NCBI RefSeq assembly: GCF_017591435.1 | Contig: NC_059302.1 | Span: 14,672,667-14,736,666, forward strand | DNA from: Portunus trituberculatus | Lineage: Eukaryota; Arthropoda; Malacostraca; Decapoda; Portunidae | Length of the DNA stretch: 64,000 bases | Reading direction: 5' to 3' | Shown here: positions 63,954 to 64,000 of the stretch, piece by piece | Numbering within the stretch: the first letter of the stretch is position 1 | How the letters are laid out: every line of letters starts with the position of its first letter | Notes under the pieces: model-generated | The model's database searches: none | Told to the model about the DNA's origin: nothing | The model's input: only the letters and a program-made list of their open reading frames with translations | Position numbers and translations under genes: made by a program

Positions 63954-64000
63954 ATGGGTAAGGGATGTAAACCCATGGAAGACGCCTCACGGCCCACCCC
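63954..64000 (+). CDS. Possible start of an ORF running off the right edge
   Basis: ATG at 63954 opens a plus-strand frame, MGKGCKPMEDASRPT, to the window end, preceded by GACACACACAATC. It could be the first codons of a LINE ORF1 downstream of the GC-rich segment. Fifteen residues are too few to name it. Confidence 0.25.
   Translation, partial: MGKGCKPMEDASRPT

Overview
This window is animal nuclear DNA. It is AT-rich and intron-containing, it has very long (TA)n, (TG)n and (GA)n microsatellites, and it is dense with LINEs, tRNA-derived SINEs, and Tigger/pogo, mariner, hAT and piggyBac-type DNA transposons. The mixture, and in particular a jockey-like LINE and CR1-group LINEs that I recognise from crab and shrimp sequence, points to a decapod crustacean. 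The species call is inference only. No tRNA or rRNA gene, CRISPR array or operon was seen.

Only one host gene is supported, on the minus strand at 10301-14383. A large exon (10301-12117) encodes seven C2H2 zinc fingers of PLAG1/PLAGL type, a polyglutamine run and a Ser/Thr-rich tail. About 2.2 kb upstream, a 79-nt exon (14305-14383) with good splice sites encodes the end of a PR/SET domain of PRDM10/15 style. The two exons join in phase, so the gene may encode a PR domain in front of PLAG-type fingers. Earlier exons were not found.

Most of the rest is mobile DNA, in two styles. (1) CR1-group LINE families, named here A, B, C and F, lie in head-to-tail chains. Each copy ends in copies of a 14-nt unit (AAYTAGGTAAATAC) that runs straight into an (AC)n tract, and the next copy starts directly after that tract. 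Chains occur at 1-6416 (minus), 15040-25364 (minus), 48831-60303 (plus) and 60605-63243 (minus). This looks like insertion into (AC)n, and the families share a 3'-terminal hairpin with covarying pairs. (2) From 26351 to 43633, at least nine Tigger/pogo-like terminal-inverted-repeat (TIR) elements, named TIR-1 to TIR-9, are set in (TA)n tracts, along with a hAT element. A piggyBac-type insertion sits inside a Tigger copy. A mariner splits a jockey-like LINE (LINE-E).

A separate CR1 LINE (LINE-D, 20812-24519 plus), with an SGNH-esterase ORF1, has landed inside a LINE-C copy. SINE-1 (9279, 15432, 46003, 46248), SINE-2 (46838, 48229, 55783) and an AC-tailed SINE-3 (55681) fill other gaps. Nearly every mobile-element ORF carries a frameshift, stop or deletion. 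The exception is the LINE-A reverse transcriptase at the left edge, which stays open for 435 codons to the window boundary. Long stretches without a recognisable feature are 6417-9278, 13201-14304, 32602-33640, 43634-45104, 47130-48228 and 63244-63953.
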